This document shows positions 35,501 to 44,402 of a DNA stretch of 64,000 nt, one piece after another (within the stretch, counting starts at the first letter, position 1; each line of letters starts with the position of its first letter). Position numbers and translations under genes: made by a program. The notes under the pieces were generated by a model that saw nothing but the letters and a program-made list of their open reading frames with translations, searched no databases and was not told the DNA's origin. The stretch is from positions 623,587 to 687,586 of the forward strand of contig JAFATB010000014.1 in NCBI GenBank assembly GCA_019244185.1, in the 5' to 3' direction. Origin of the DNA: Acidobacteriota bacterium (GTDB taxonomy: Bacteria > Acidobacteriota > Thermoanaerobaculia > Gp7-AA8).

Positions 35501-36148
35501 CTACGCGACGGGCAGACTTTCGATGAGCGCGCCGGCGAGCGCGTCCGCGATCTCCGCGCGCGTCTTTCCGTGCGCGGGACCGACGTTCAGCAGCGCGTCT
35601 ACGGCGGGGATGTCGATGAACTCCAGCTCGACGAGGCACGCGCGCACGTTCGGACCGAGGTCGTGATCGCGCAGCACGCCGAGCTGCTGTTCCTTCACGC
35701 CGCGATTCTTCGTCGCGGGATCGGCCTTCTTGATGGTCATGAAGACCGCGTTCTGGATCGTCGTTGCGAACGCGGCGTCGTCGGCGTGATTTGGATTGTC
35801 CGCCGCGGTCGGACGCACGAGCGTCTCCACGCCGCGCGCGTTGTGGCCGTCGCTCGCGTTGCAGTGGATGCTCAGGAACAGATTCGCGCCGTGCGCCTGT
35901 GCGACCTGCGCGCGCTGCGCGAGGCCGAGGTTCACGTCGGACTCGCGCGTCAGCACGATGCGCACGTCGTGGCCTTCGGCCTGGGCGCGGCGCTGGACCG
36001 CGTCGCGCGTGAGAAACGCCATCTGCAGCGTGATGTTCTTCTCCAGCACGCCGCTGGGACTGGTGGCGTTGTTCGGCGACGAGCCGCCGACTTTCACGGT
36101 GCCGCCGTGGCCGGGATCGAGAACGATGGTTCCGCGTCGTTGGGTCAT
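35501..36148 (-). CDS. N-acetylmuramoyl-L-alanine amidase (Amidase_3) without signal peptide
   Basis: The 215-residue protein carries the Amidase_3 zinc-site landmarks: IVLDPGHGG with His14, VLEKNITLQMAFLTRDAV holding the Glu ligand, and FLSIHCNASDGHNARGVET with the second His. VELEFIDIPA near residue 185 holds the probable catalytic Glu. It should cleave the lactyl-amide bond between N-acetylmuramic acid and L-alanine in peptidoglycan. There is no signal peptide, unusual for a housekeeping amidase but common for phage-like or specialised lysins. It lies 13 bp downstream of the membrane protein gene on the same strand, so the two may be co-transcribed. Confidence 0.85.
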   Translation of the reverse strand: MTQRRGTIVLDPGHGGTVKVGGSSPNNATSPSGVLEKNITLQMAFLTRDAVQRRAQAEGHDVRIVLTRESDVNLGLAQRAQVAQAHGANLFLSIHCNASDGHNARGVETLVRPTAADNPNHADDAAFATTIQNAVFMTIKKADPATKNRGVKEQQLGVLRDHDLGPNVRACLVELEFIDIPAVDALLNVGPAHGKTRAEIADALAGALIESLPVA

Positions 36149-36161
36149 GGCTCAGCTCTCC

Positions 36162-37163
36162 TCAGATGTCCTGCTCGCCCGGAGCGTCGATGACGGCATT
36201 CGCGGCGACCGCCGCCGCGGCGTTCGCGCTGCCGCTCGCGGAAGTGCTGGTGTGATCGATCGACTTCGCACCGAGATACGTGGCGTGGCTGATCGTGAGA
36301 ATCGCCAGGAGGCCCGATCCGATCGCGGGGAGTTGCGCGAGCGTCGCGGCCTTCGGCGCGGTGAGCAGGTGATTCGCGAAGTGCGTCGCCAGCATCGTGA
36401 AGACCTCGGACGCATACGCGACGATCGCGGCGATGGTGAAGAAGAACATCTGCACCTTCGCCATGTCGACGTACGCGGTGTTGCCGACTTCGACGCCTTG
36501 GAACATGTCGACGAAGCTCGCGTCGGAAGGCTTCGGGTTGCCGTAGAGCGTGCCCGCGCGGTGCAGCTCGATCTCCTGCACGTTCGTCTGCTCCGCCGCG
36601 CTCTTCGCGTTGTCGTTGATCGCCGCCGCGCTGTTCGCCGCGGCGACGTCGGGGTTCGAAGGCTGCTTCTCCTTCTTCATCGCGTGCACGACCTCGCGGC
36701 CGACCGCGGACGCCGACGTGATGCCGAGCAGCTTCCACAGCTCCGGCGGCACGGTGATGTTCAGCGCGTCGTTCACGCCCGAGAACGCGCGGATCAGGGC
36801 GATGGTGAGGAACGCCGAGACGACGAGCACCGTCCACGCGACGAGCTGAAAGCGCGAGAGGCTCATCAGGTTCTGCTCGTCGATCAGCGCGCCGCCGATG
36901 CGGCCGTTGATCTGCAGCCCGATCATCGCGAGCAGCACGATCATCGAGCCGGCGATGAGCCCCCACGCGAGATCGGGTGCGACGCCCTTCACGTCCGCGG
37001 TCTGTGGCGTTTGCCACCACTGCAGCGTGCGCGCGCTGTAGTAGCCGGACACGACGACGACGGCGACGAGCAACAGCGCGACGGCGGCCAGTCGCTTCGC
37101 GGACGCTTTCGCATCCTTCGCGATGGCGATCTTCCAGACTTCGGTGAAGAAGTTTCCGATCAT
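36162..37163 (-). CDS. Multi-pass membrane protein of unknown function
   Basis: The 333-residue product starts at ATG 37163 behind GGAGAG. Hydrophobic segments lie near residues 27-42, 68-90, 106-130, 257-277 and perhaps 288-308. A long soluble, Lys/Asn/Ala-rich loop spans about 150-240. The C-terminal 40 residues are Ala/Ser-rich. I recognise no family. Its close pairing with an unexported amidase gene is suggestive of an envelope-remodelling or lysis-like pair, but no holin signature is present and this is speculation. Confidence 0.68.
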   Translation of the reverse strand: MIGNFFTEVWKIAIAKDAKASAKRLAAVALLLVAVVVVSGYYSARTLQWWQTPQTADVKGVAPDLAWGLIAGSMIVLLAMIGLQINGRIGGALIDEQNLMSLSRFQLVAWTVLVVSAFLTIALIRAFSGVNDALNITVPPELWKLLGITSASAVGREVVHAMKKEKQPSNPDVAAANSAAAINDNAKSAAEQTNVQEIELHRAGTLYGNPKPSDASFVDMFQGVEVGNTAYVDMAKVQMFFFTIAAIVAYASEVFTMLATHFANHLLTAPKAATLAQLPAIGSGLLAILTISHATYLGAKSIDHTSTSASGSANAAAAVAANAVIDAPGEQDI

Positions 37164-37237
37164 CGATCTCTCCTCGGTGATCCGTGGGTTCACCGATAGG
37201 AGAGACGCGCGGCGTGGTTTTCCCTACCCGCAAAACA

Positions 37238-37264
37238 AAAGCGCCGGCGTTTCGCCGGCGCTTT
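37238..37264. terminator. Bidirectional rho-independent terminator
   Basis: AAAGCGCCGGCG (37238-37249) pairs perfectly with CGCCGGCGCTTT (37253-37264) around a TTT loop, with an A-rich flank on one side. It lies downstream of the BI-1 gene (stop at 37286) on the minus strand, before the start of the next minus-strand gene. Confidence 0.85.
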
Positions 37265-37285
37265 CGATCGTGATGCGGAGAAACG

Positions 37286-38014
37286 TTACCTGCGGCTGCT
37301 GCCGCCGCCGAAGAGGCGGAGCAGGAACAGGAAGAGGTTGATGAAGTCGAGATACAGCGCGAGCGCGCCGTAGACGGCGAGATTCTCGCGCAGCTGCGGC
37401 GCCGTGGCATACGCCTTCAGCTTCTGCGTGTCGTACGCGGTGAGGCCGAGGAACACGAAGACGCCGATGAGCGAGATCGCCCACGCGAACGCGGGAGACT
37501 TCAGGAAGATGTTGACGACGCTGCAGATCAGAATGCCGATGAGACCCATGAAGAAGAACGAACCCCACGAGGTGAGGTCGCGCTTGGTCACGGTGCCGTA
37601 GACGCTCATCGCGCCGAACATCCCCGCCGCGACGGCGAACGCCTGGAAGATCGATTGCGCCGTGTAGGCGAAGAAGATCACGCTCAGCGACAACCCGTTG
37701 AGCAGCGAGAAGACGAGAAACGCGGATGCGGCCGCGGCCGCGGACATGCGCGTGATGCGCGCGCTGAGATAGAAGACGAGGCCGAGCTCCACGAGCATCA
37801 GCACCCACGGCATCGCGCGGTTGCCGAAGATCAGCTGCTGCATCCCTTCCGACAGCACGACCCACAGCGAGGCGCCGGCGGTGATCGCCAGTCCGGCGAA
37901 CATCCACGCGTACACCGAGCGGACGAAGCTGCGCTCGCGTTCGACGGTCTGCGCGGTGCTGGCGTCGATCCACGCCGGCTGGGCCGGCTGCGGTTGATAG
38001 CGGTAATCGCTCAT
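37286..38014 (-). CDS. Bax inhibitor-1/YccA-family membrane protein
   Basis: The 242-residue protein starts at ATG 38014 with GGAGG seven bases upstream. A short soluble N-terminus rich in Pro and Gln precedes seven membrane segments. Family landmarks are [53 protein letters not shown] and the C-terminal [16 protein letters not shown], whose Asp belongs to the pH-sensing, Ca2+-leak-related site described for bacterial BI-1 homologues. Likely role is ion leak or membrane-stress tolerance. It is divergent from dnaK, sharing a 159-bp intergenic region. Confidence 0.87.
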   Translation of the reverse strand: MSDYRYQPQPAQPAWIDASTAQTVERERSFVRSVYAWMFAGLAITAGASLWVVLSEGMQQLIFGNRAMPWVLMLVELGLVFYLSARITRMSAAAAASAFLVFSLLNGLSLSVIFFAYTAQSIFQAFAVAAGMFGAMSVYGTVTKRDLTSWGSFFFMGLIGILICSVVNIFLKSPAFAWAISLIGVFVFLGLTAYDTQKLKAYATAPQLRENLAVYGALALYLDFINLFLFLLRLFGGGSSRR

Positions 38015-38070
38015 CGAGAATCCTCCAAAGTTACGACGAATCATAACCCCACTTCGTCGCGGCGTAGTCC

Positions 38071-38100
38071 TTGCACGTTCGGAATTTACAATGCTAGACT
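38071..38100 (+). promoter_or_regulatory. Candidate sigma70-type promoter of dnaK
   Basis: TTGCAC (38071-38076) and TAGACT (38095-38100) are separated by 18 bp. This would place the start of transcription near 38107, just ahead of the HAIR-like element, so a bound repressor would block early elongation or initiation. Confidence 0.45.
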
Positions 38101-38122
38101 CAGGTTTGCTCAGATAGCGAAA

Positions 38123-38143
38123 CTTGATAGCGGAACGCTCAAC
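38123..38143. promoter_or_regulatory. HAIR-like operator upstream of dnaK
   Basis: CTTGATA-N7-GCTCAAC matches the HspR recognition element CTTGAGT-N7-ACTCAAG at the ten core positions (CTTGA and CTCAA) with the exact seven-base spacer. It is 30 bp before the dnaK start, and an HspR-like gene lies directly downstream of dnaK. Confidence 0.68.
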
Positions 38144-38173
38144 CGTTCTGAACTGTCAGAAGGAGAAGAACTT

Positions 38174-40078
38174 ATGTCAAAGATCATCGGCATTGACCTC
38201 GGTACGACCAACTCGGTCGTCGCGGTCATGGAAGGCAACGAGCCGAAGGTCATCGTGAACGCCGAGGGGAGCCGCATCACCCCGTCGGTGGTCGGCTTCG
38301 CCAAGAACGGCGAGCGTCTCGTCGGCCAGGTCGCGAAACGCCAGGCCGTCACGAATCCCGAAAACACGGTGTTCTCGATCAAGCGCTTCATGGGACGCAA
38401 GTTCAATGAAGTCAACGAAGAAATGAAGATGGTCCCGTACAAGGTGACGCAGGCGTCGAACGGCGACGTGCGCGTCGACGTGCAGGGCAAGATGTACTCG
38501 CCGCCGGAGATCTCCGCGATGATCCTGCAGAAGCTCAAGCAGGCCGCGGAAGACTACCTCGGCGAGAAAGTCGAGCGCGCGGTGATCACGGTTCCCGCGT
38601 ACTTCAACGACTCGCAGCGCCAGGCCACGAAAGACGCGGGCGAGATCGCCGGCCTCAAGGTCGAGCGCCTCGTCAACGAGCCGACGGCCGCCGCACTCGC
38701 CTACGGCCTCGACAAGAAGACGAACGAAACCATCGCCGTGTATGACTTCGGCGGCGGCACGTTCGACATTTCGATTCTCGAAGTCGGCGACGGCGTCGTC
38801 GAAGTGAAGTCGACCAACGGCGACACGCACCTCGGCGGCGACAACATCGACCAGAAGCTCATCGACTGGATCATCGACGAGTTCCGCAAGGACCAGGGCA
38901 TCGATCTGTCGAAAGACAAGATGGCTCTGCAGCGCCTCAAGGAAGCCGCCGAGAAAGCGAAGATCGAGCTCTCGTCGACGATGTCCACCGACATCAACCT
39001 GCCATTCATCACGGCCGATGCGTCCGGTCCGAAGCACCTCAACATGCAGCTCACGCGAGCGAAGTTCGAGCAGCTCATCGGCGACATCGTCAACAAGACG
39101 ATGGGTCCGGTGAAGCAGGCGCTCTCCGACGCCGGCGTCGATCCGAAGAAGATCGATGAAGTCGTGCTCGTCGGCGGCTCCACGCGCATCCCGATCGTGC
39201 AGCAGCTCGTCAAGGACTACTTCGGCAAGGAGCCGCACAAGGGCGTGAACCCCGACGAAGTCGTCGCGGTCGGCGCGGCGGTGCAGGGCGGCGTTCTGCG
39301 CGGTGACGTCAAGGACGTCCTGCTGCTCGACGTCACTCCGCTCTCGCTCGGCATCGAGACGCTCGGCGGCGTGATGACGAAGCTCATCGAGCGTAACACG
39401 ACCATCCCCACGCGCAAGTCGGAGATCTTCTCGACGGCCGCCGACAACCAGACGTCGGTCGAGATCAAGGTCTATCAGGGCGAGCGCGAGATGGCCGCGG
39501 CCAACAAGCTCCTCGGCGCGTTCCACCTCGTCGGCATTCCGCCGGCGCCGCGCGGCCTGCCGCAGATCGAAGTCGGCTTCGACATCGACGCGAACGGCAT
39601 CATGAACGTGTCGGCCAAGGACCTCGGCACCGGCAAGGAGCAGAAGATCACCATCACCAGCTCCTCCGGTCTGTCGAAGGACGAAGTCGATCGCCTCGTG
39701 AAGGACGCGGAGTCGCACGCGGATGAAGACAAGAAGCGCCGCGAAGAAATCGAGGCGAAGAACCAGCTCGACGGCCTCGTGTATCAGGTCGAGAAGATGC
39801 TGAGCGAGAACCGCGAGAAGCTTTCCGGTGGCGACGTGCAGTCGCTCGAGAGCGCGATCAGCGATGCTCGCAAGGCGATGGAGCAGGGCGGCGTCGACAA
39901 CCTCCGCTCCGCCACCGACAACCTCCAGAAGGCGTCGCACAAGCTCGCCGAGATCATGTATCAGCAGGCGGGTGCCGGCGCCGGTGCGAACGCGGATGCG
40001 GGCGCGTCGGGTGCGGCCGGCGGCGGCAACGGCAAGGATGACGTCATCGAAGCCGAAGTCGTCGACGAGAACAAGTAA
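38174..40078 (+). CDS. dnaK: Chaperone protein DnaK (Hsp70)
   Basis: The 634-residue protein starts at ATG 38174 behind AAGGAGAAG. The nucleotide-binding domain (about 1-380) shows [53 protein letters not shown] and [17 protein letters not shown]. The substrate-binding domain opens with [23 protein letters not shown], and the C-terminal lid ends in an acidic tail. Length matches the family. It is an ATP-driven folding chaperone of the cytoplasm. grpE and dnaJ are not adjacent, unlike many dnaK operons; hspR follows. Regulation by HspR through the HAIR-like site is inferred. Confidence 0.97.
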   Translation: MSKIIGIDLGTTNSVVAVMEGNEPKVIVNAEGSRITPSVVGFAKNGERLVGQVAKRQAVTNPENTVFSIKRFMGRKFNEVNEEMKMVPYKVTQASNGDVRVDVQGKMYSPPEISAMILQKLKQAAEDYLGEKVERAVITVPAYFNDSQRQATKDAGEIAGLKVERLVNEPTAAALAYGLDKKTNETIAVYDFGGGTFDISILEVGDGVVEVKSTNGDTHLGGDNIDQKLIDWIIDEFRKDQGIDLSKDKMALQRLKEAAEKAKIELSSTMSTDINLPFITADASGPKHLNMQLTRAKFEQLIGDIVNKTMGPVKQALSDAGVDPKKIDEVVLVGGSTRIPIVQQLVKDYFGKEPHKGVNPDEVVAVGAAVQGGVLRGDVKDVLLLDVTPLSLGIETLGGVMTKLIERNTTIPTRKSEIFSTAADNQTSVEIKVYQGEREMAAANKLLGAFHLVGIPPAPRGLPQIEVGFDIDANGIMNVSAKDLGTGKEQKITITSSSGLSKDEVDRLVKDAESHADEDKKRREEIEAKNQLDGLVYQVEKMLSENREKLSGGDVQSLESAISDARKAMEQGGVDNLRSATDNLQKASHKLAEIMYQQAGAGAGANADAGASGAAGGGNGKDDVIEAEVVDENK

Positions 40079-40085
40079 TGAGTCA

Positions 40086-40119
40086 GCGCGGCGGGCGTCT
40101 TAGCCCGCCGCGCGTTTTT
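40086..40119 (+). terminator. Rho-independent terminator after dnaK
   Basis: GCGCGGCGGGC (40086-40096) pairs perfectly with GCCCGCCGCGC (40103-40113) around a six-base loop and is followed by GTTTTT. It lies between dnaK and the HspR gene, so hspR needs readthrough or its own promoter. Confidence 0.87.
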
Positions 40120-40134
40120 CCGGAGATTCCAGAC

Positions 40135-40509
40135 ATGGCTCGCCGCAGAGCAGATGGTTACGTGATGATCTCGATCATCGCGGAACGCTACAACATTCAC
40201 CCGCAGACGCTGCGGCTGTACGAGCGCGAAGGGCTGATCCGCCCCGCGCGCACCGCCGGCAACACGCGTCTCTACGGTGAAGACGAGATCCGCAAGCTGG
40301 AGATGATTCTCACGCTGACGCGCGACCTCGGCGTGAACCTCGCCGGCGTGGAAGTGGTGCTGCAGCTCGCGCGGATGATGAACGACGCGGACATGGAGTT
40401 CGGCCGCCTGCTCGACTACATCCGCCAGCTGATGCTCGACAAGCGCCACGGCATCGAGCGCACGAACGCGCTCGTCAAAGCCGCGCCGCTCGGCCTCACG
40501 AAACGCTAG
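40135..40509 (+). CDS. hspR: MerR-family heat-shock repressor, HspR-like
   Basis: The 124-residue protein starts at ATG 40135. MISIIAERYNIHPQTLRLYEREGLIRPARTAGNTRLYGEDEIRKLEMI is the MerR winged-helix, closest in style to HspR (IHPQTLRLYEREGL). A coiled-coil region follows (DLGVNLAGVEVVLQLARMM), with a short C-terminus lacking metal-binding cysteines. In actinobacteria and some other phyla HspR represses dnaK through HAIR sites and uses DnaK as co-repressor. The gene order and a HAIR-like site upstream of dnaK support the same circuit here. Confidence 0.82.
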   Translation: MARRRADGYVMISIIAERYNIHPQTLRLYEREGLIRPARTAGNTRLYGEDEIRKLEMILTLTRDLGVNLAGVEVVLQLARMMNDADMEFGRLLDYIRQLMLDKRHGIERTNALVKAAPLGLTKR

Positions 40510-40511
40510 CT

Positions 40512-40640
40512 GGGCCGGCACGGCCGACTGCGCTCAGGGCATAGCCAGGCGATACGTGCGGCTGCTCTAAACGACACTCAGGGCAGCCGCGCGTGTAGAT
40601 AGGCTATGCCTTTAGCGCCCTCGGCCGCGCCGAGCGGCCG
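40512..40640. repeat. Long palindromic element, copy 2 (diverged)
   Basis: Arms about 40512-40566 and 40582-40636 are complementary with many substitutions, around a 15-nt loop (CTAAACGACACTCAG, 40567-40581). The loop is the reverse complement of copy 1's loop at 12 of 15 positions, and the right arm is about 77 % identical to copy 1's over 59 bases. It has replaced the 3' end of a hydrolase gene, which reads into it and stops at 40604. Confidence 0.8.
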
Positions 40641-40903
40641 AGGTTCGGCAGCGCGTGCGCGGAGAGGAACCGGCGGAGGACGATGCCGCCCAGCGAATGC
40701 GTGACGACGTCGACGCGCGTGGCATCGGCGAGGCGTGGCGCGACTTCGCGAGCGAACGCATCCGCGTGTTCCGCGATCGATGCGCTGCGCGAGCGATAGT
40801 TCCAGTTGATCACCCTGTAGCCGCGCCGGCGAGCGGCAGCGGCGAGCGGCCACATCGAGCGATGCGTGCGGCCGAGGGCGTGGATCAGGACGAGCGTCTT
40901 CAT
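40604..40903 (-). pseudogene. Truncated alpha/beta hydrolase (lipase-like), 3' end lost at the palindrome
   Basis: The 99-residue reading frame starts at ATG 40903: LVLIHALGRTHRSMWPLAAAARRRGYRVINWNYRS, then DVVTHSLGGIVLRRFLSAHALPNLGR. The nucleophile elbow THSLGG is present, but homologues continue for another 100 residues or so with the catalytic Asp and His. After PNLGR the chain reads into the palindromic repeat and stops at TAG 40604-40606. The rest of the gene is absent from the flanking DNA, so the catalytic triad is incomplete and the gene is very likely dead. Confidence 0.75.
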
Positions 40904-40978
40904 ACGTTCTGCTTACGTTTCGTAAGCGCCGCGGTTGCGCCGTCGTAGAATCGCGCGGCAATCAGGAGGTCCTTTCTC

Positions 40979-41728
40979 ATGGCCACCTTCACCTCGCATC
41001 CGCCCGGAACGTTCAACTGGATCGAGCTCGCCACCAACGACGTCGCCGCCGCCCGCGCGTTCTACACCGCGCTGTTCGGGTGGGACGTCACCGAGATCAA
41101 GGGCGAGTGGGGCTCGTACTTCATCTTCCGCAACAAGGAGCGCGATGCGGGGGCGATGTTCGACCCGGGCGCGGACAAGGGTCCGCCGCATTGGATCTCG
41201 TACGTCAGCGTGACCGACGCGGATGAGACCGTGGCGAAGGCGAACAGTCTCGGCGCGACGGTCGTTGCGCCGCCGTACGACGTGTCCGACTACGGGCGCT
41301 CCGCCGTGCTGCAGGACCCGCAGGGTGCGACCTTCGCGATCTGGCAGGCGAGGAGCGGCATCGGCCTGCATGTCCGCGACGAGGTGAATGCGCTCTGCTG
41401 GAACGAGTTGCACGCGCGCGACGTCGAGCGCGCGCGTCAGTTCTATTCAGCGCTCTTTCAGTGGCGCGCGAAGGAGTCGCCCGAGTACACGGAGTGGCAC
41501 GTCGGCGAGCATGCCATCGGAGGTATGCTGGCGGGACACGATCCGTCCACGCCGCCGTTCTGGCTGCCGTACTTTTCGGTCGCGGATTGTGATGCGACGG
41601 TCGCGGCCGCCGAGGGGCAGGGCGCGAAGGTCCATTTGCCGCCGATGAGCGTCGAGCACATCGGACGCTTTTCGATCCTGGCCGACCCGCAGGGCGCGGC
41701 ATTCGCGGTCATTCGTCTCGCGAGTTGA
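40979..41728 (+). CDS. VOC-family protein with two glyoxalase-like domains
   Basis: The 249-residue protein starts at ATG 40979 behind AGGAGG (40966-40971). It contains two tandem vicinal-oxygen-chelate modules. Module 1 (about 8-122) has FNWIELATNDVAAARAFYTALFGWDV and PQGATFAIWQ. Module 2 (about 133-248) has CWNELHARDVERARQFYSALFQWRA and DPQGAAFAVIR. This is the CFP32/PhnB-like two-domain layout. No specific substrate can be named; roles range from dioxygenase-like to resistance proteins. It appears monocistronic. Confidence 0.87.
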   Translation: MATFTSHPPGTFNWIELATNDVAAARAFYTALFGWDVTEIKGEWGSYFIFRNKERDAGAMFDPGADKGPPHWISYVSVTDADETVAKANSLGATVVAPPYDVSDYGRSAVLQDPQGATFAIWQARSGIGLHVRDEVNALCWNELHARDVERARQFYSALFQWRAKESPEYTEWHVGEHAIGGMLAGHDPSTPPFWLPYFSVADCDATVAAAEGQGAKVHLPPMSVEHIGRFSILADPQGAAFAVIRLAS

Positions 41729-41843
41729 GATGACGGAATGCCTTCCGGGGTGGTCGTGTTGTCATGACGGCTTCTGAAGGGATTTGCAACACCCGTGGCG
41801 ATCTCCTGTCAGGCAGCAACATTAGGAAAGGAGATTCCACACC

Positions 41844-42047
41844 ATGCGTCAGACCGGAACCGTTAAGTGGTTCAACGATGCCAAGGGCTTCGGCTTCATC
41901 ACGACCGAAGGTGGCGAGGACGTGTTCGTCCACTTCAGCGCCATTCAGTCCCGCGGCTTTCGCTCTCTTCAGGAGGGCGCGCAGGTCGAGTTCGATGTGA
42001 CCCAGGGCCCGAAGGGCCTGCAGGCCGCGAACGTCACCGTCTCGTAA
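41844..42047 (+). CDS. CspA-family cold-shock protein
   Basis: The 67-residue protein is a complete cold-shock domain: [31 protein letters not shown] contains RNP1 (KGFGFI) and RNP2 (VFVHF), and it ends in [10 protein letters not shown]. It binds single-stranded RNA/DNA and acts as an RNA chaperone. The ribosome site AAGGAGAT lies nine bases before the ATG. About 110 bp of 5' sequence precedes it without another gene; long leaders are usual for csp genes. A strong terminator follows at 42074-42103. Confidence 0.94.
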   Translation: MRQTGTVKWFNDAKGFGFITTEGGEDVFVHFSAIQSRGFRSLQEGAQVEFDVTQGPKGLQAANVTVS

Positions 42048-42073
42048 GCTCGCAACCATCGACAAAACAACAA

Positions 42074-42103
42074 GGGCGCGCCTGACGGCGCGCCCTTTTG
42101 TTT
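42074..42103 (+). terminator. Rho-independent terminator after the cold-shock gene
   Basis: GGGCGCGCC (42074-42082) pairs perfectly with GGCGCGCCC (42087-42095) around TGAC, followed by TTTTGTTT. The A-rich flank on the left (AAAACAACAA) may let it serve the minus-strand DUF1579 gene too. Confidence 0.88.
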
Positions 42104-42120
42104 GATATCCACGTGATTCG

Positions 42121-42720
42121 CTACTTCTTGCGCGAGTACTCGATCGTCATCGACTTGTACATCTGCCCGTCCGGACCGGGCGTCCACATCTCCATGGTGT
42201 GGTGATTCGCGTCGACGACGGTGATCGTCTCTTTCACGGTCGTGTCCTTGCCGGTCATCGGATCGGCCATCATGCCGTTGAACGTCCACGACTTGCCGTC
42301 GGCGGACATCCCCGTGCCGTTCGACATCATGATGCCGGTGGACATGTTGTCCATCCACGTGCCCCAGTACTGCTTGCGCACGTTGTCGTAGCCGGTGTAG
42401 CCGACGCCCTCGAACGGCATGCCCATGAACGCGCCGCTGAAGTTCTGGCGCAGGTAGCGGCCGCCCATGATCCAGTCGTTCTGCGACGTGCCGGTCATGA
42501 CCATCGGATCGGCGCCCGGCATCATCCACGTGGTGACCTTCGCGTCCCACGCGCCGGCCATGACGTCGAGCTTCTTCTGCGCGTCGCCCGGCATGCCCGC
42601 GTCCATCATCGCCTTCATCATCGCGGGATCCATGGCCGGCTTCTTCGGCGCATCGTCCGCGACCGACGCGAGCGCGCCCGCGCAGACCAGTCCCAGAGCC
42701 ACCCAGGTCTTGAGTCTCAT
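42121..42720 (-). CDS. DUF1579-family exported protein, copy 1
   Basis: The 199-residue product starts at ATG 42720 behind GGAGGAGG. It has a signal peptide (LKTWVALGLVCAGALAS), a Met-rich spacer (DPAMMKAMMDAGMPG) and a DUF1579-type beta-barrel-like domain (LDVMAGAWDAKVTTWMMPG, YTGYDNVRKQYWGTWMDNMSTG, HHTMEMWTPGPDGQMYKSMTIEY). The unusually high Met content could reflect copper binding or simple composition. A related protein is encoded at 58672-59190. Function of DUF1579 is unknown. Confidence 0.78.
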   Translation of the reverse strand: MRLKTWVALGLVCAGALASVADDAPKKPAMDPAMMKAMMDAGMPGDAQKKLDVMAGAWDAKVTTWMMPGADPMVMTGTSQNDWIMGGRYLRQNFSGAFMGMPFEGVGYTGYDNVRKQYWGTWMDNMSTGIMMSNGTGMSADGKSWTFNGMMADPMTGKDTTVKETITVVDANHHTMEMWTPGPDGQMYKSMTIEYSRKK

Positions 42721-42755
42721 ACCATTCCTCCTCCAGTTGTTGCGATGGAGAAATG

Positions 42756-44336
42756 CTACTCCAACTCGCCGTCACTCCACGGGCGGGAGATGACGCACGA
42801 GTTGATGCCGCCCACGCCCATGCTCAGCTTCCCGCTGTAGCCGTGGCGCACTTCGCAGCCGTCGCGCTGCACGAAGTTCGCGGTGTGCACTTTCACGTCG
42901 GCGTGCAGCTCGCCTTCGGTGAGCGGCATCGGGAAGAGTTTCCCGCGCGCCATGCCGAGGTGCTGGGCGGTGAGCTCCCAGCCTCCGCCGACGGACATGC
43001 CGTGGCCGAACGTGCCCTTGCGCGCGGTGAAGACGACGTCGGGATGCAGGAGCTCGAGCGAGTTCTCGATCTCCGTCGCATCGCCCGGCGTCGCGGTGGC
43101 GTGCATGTCCCACGTCGTGATGTCGGTGGCCTGCACTTCCTCCAGCGCCGCGCGCATCGCCAGCTGCGGTCCGCCTTTCGACGGCGTGATGATGTGGTGC
43201 GCGTCCGACGACGTTCCCACGCCGACGATCTCCATGCCGACGGGACGGAAGCCCTGCGCGGCGAGCGCCTCCGCGTCGCCGACGATCCAGATGCACGCGC
43301 CGCCCGCGACGTGCGTGCCTTTGAGTCCCGTCAGCGGACGCGAGACGTCGGCATCGGCGGAGAGCACGTTCGCATTGTAGAACGCGCTGATGACCATCTC
43401 GTGCGGCGGCGGATCGGTCATGCCGATGACGACCGCGGTCGCCTCGCCGCGCTGGATCGCGTCGACGGCGAGCTTCGTCGCGACGCCGAACGACGCGCAC
43501 GCCGCGACCGGCGCGAACGCCGGACCGACGATCTTGCCGAGCATCGAGATCTGCGATGCGGGGATGTTGGCGATGTTCCAGAGCAGGTTCGGCGACACCG
43601 CCGCCCACGGCTCTTCGGGGCAGCCCCATTTGCGATTCAGGTTGCGGATCTTGTTCAGCTTCTGCCGGATCGTGGAGAGCTTCGCGGAGCCGGACGACGG
43701 CGGCACCGGCTCGCCGTGAATCGCGCGCGCTTCGTCCAGATACTCCGCGAGCGCGTCGCTCTTCGCCGCCCAATGCGCTTCCCACGCGTGCTTCGCATCG
43801 ATCCACGCTTCGGAGCCGAGCGGCGCGTCCGCCGGATTCGCCGGCGCGCTCGCGTCGGTCTCGCCCTCGAGATGCTTGCGCAGCGCGCTGCAACGTTCCG
43901 GCTTCGCCCAGAACTCGTTCCACTTCCGCAGCGCGCGGTCGTACCCGAGCGCCTCGGCTTGCGTGACCGTGATCTCGCCGAGGCCGGTGCCGACGTAGAT
44001 GTGGCAGCGCGTGCCGAGCGCTTGCAGATACTGCTCGATGCCGGGGTTCTGCCCGAGGGATTGGATGAATGCGCCGATGGCGTACTTCACCATCGGTCCC
44101 ATTTTCTCTTTCAGCTGCGCGAACTTCGCGGGCGGAAAACGCTCGTCGAACCACGCGTGGTATGTTTCGAAATCGAAGTCCGGGTAACCGACCAGGAAGT
44201 TCGACTGCCCGTAACCGGTGAACGGCGAGAGCCACGTGTCGGAGCTTTCGAGGTTGCGTTCGAAGGCGTCGACGTTCGGCGACTTCGGCGCGACGATGCC
44301 CCACCCGAAAACGCCGACTCGTTTGCGGTCCGACAT
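42756..44336 (-). CDS. Standalone beta-ketoacyl synthase-like enzyme
   Basis: The 526-residue protein has the thiolase fold of ketosynthases. A Cys active site lies in VAACASFGVATKLAVDAI (about residue 279). The two His regions follow as MHATATPGDATEIENSLEL and KGTFGHGMSVGGGWELTAQHL. VGVFGWGIVAPKSPNVDAF opens the chain, as in FabF-like enzymes. A charged insert of about 90 residues (about 155-245) is not in FabF. No acyl carrier protein, ketoreductase or other synthase gene is nearby, so it may act on an unusual acyl substrate. Codon use matches the neighbours. Confidence 0.86.
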   Translation of the reverse strand: MSDRKRVGVFGWGIVAPKSPNVDAFERNLESSDTWLSPFTGYGQSNFLVGYPDFDFETYHAWFDERFPPAKFAQLKEKMGPMVKYAIGAFIQSLGQNPGIEQYLQALGTRCHIYVGTGLGEITVTQAEALGYDRALRKWNEFWAKPERCSALRKHLEGETDASAPANPADAPLGSEAWIDAKHAWEAHWAAKSDALAEYLDEARAIHGEPVPPSSGSAKLSTIRQKLNKIRNLNRKWGCPEEPWAAVSPNLLWNIANIPASQISMLGKIVGPAFAPVAACASFGVATKLAVDAIQRGEATAVVIGMTDPPPHEMVISAFYNANVLSADADVSRPLTGLKGTHVAGGACIWIVGDAEALAAQGFRPVGMEIVGVGTSSDAHHIITPSKGGPQLAMRAALEEVQATDITTWDMHATATPGDATEIENSLELLHPDVVFTARKGTFGHGMSVGGGWELTAQHLGMARGKLFPMPLTEGELHADVKVHTANFVQRDGCEVRHGYSGKLSMGVGGINSCVISRPWSDGELE

Positions 44337-44402
44337 AGGCGGTGCATTGTAATTGCATCAGACGACAGCCGCAGCAGCGAACTCCGCGAGAAAGAGGGAT
44401 CC

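Noticed and set aside
38177..39940. Long open frame of 587 codons antisense to dnaK
   Set aside because: A well-known artefact of high-GC dnaK genes. The sense strand encodes an unambiguous Hsp70 and the antisense product has no recognisable domain.
41764..42000. 78-codon frame overlapping the cold-shock gene
   Set aside because: It is a shadow of the csp coding region in another frame; the csp frame has full RNP motifs and a good ribosome site.
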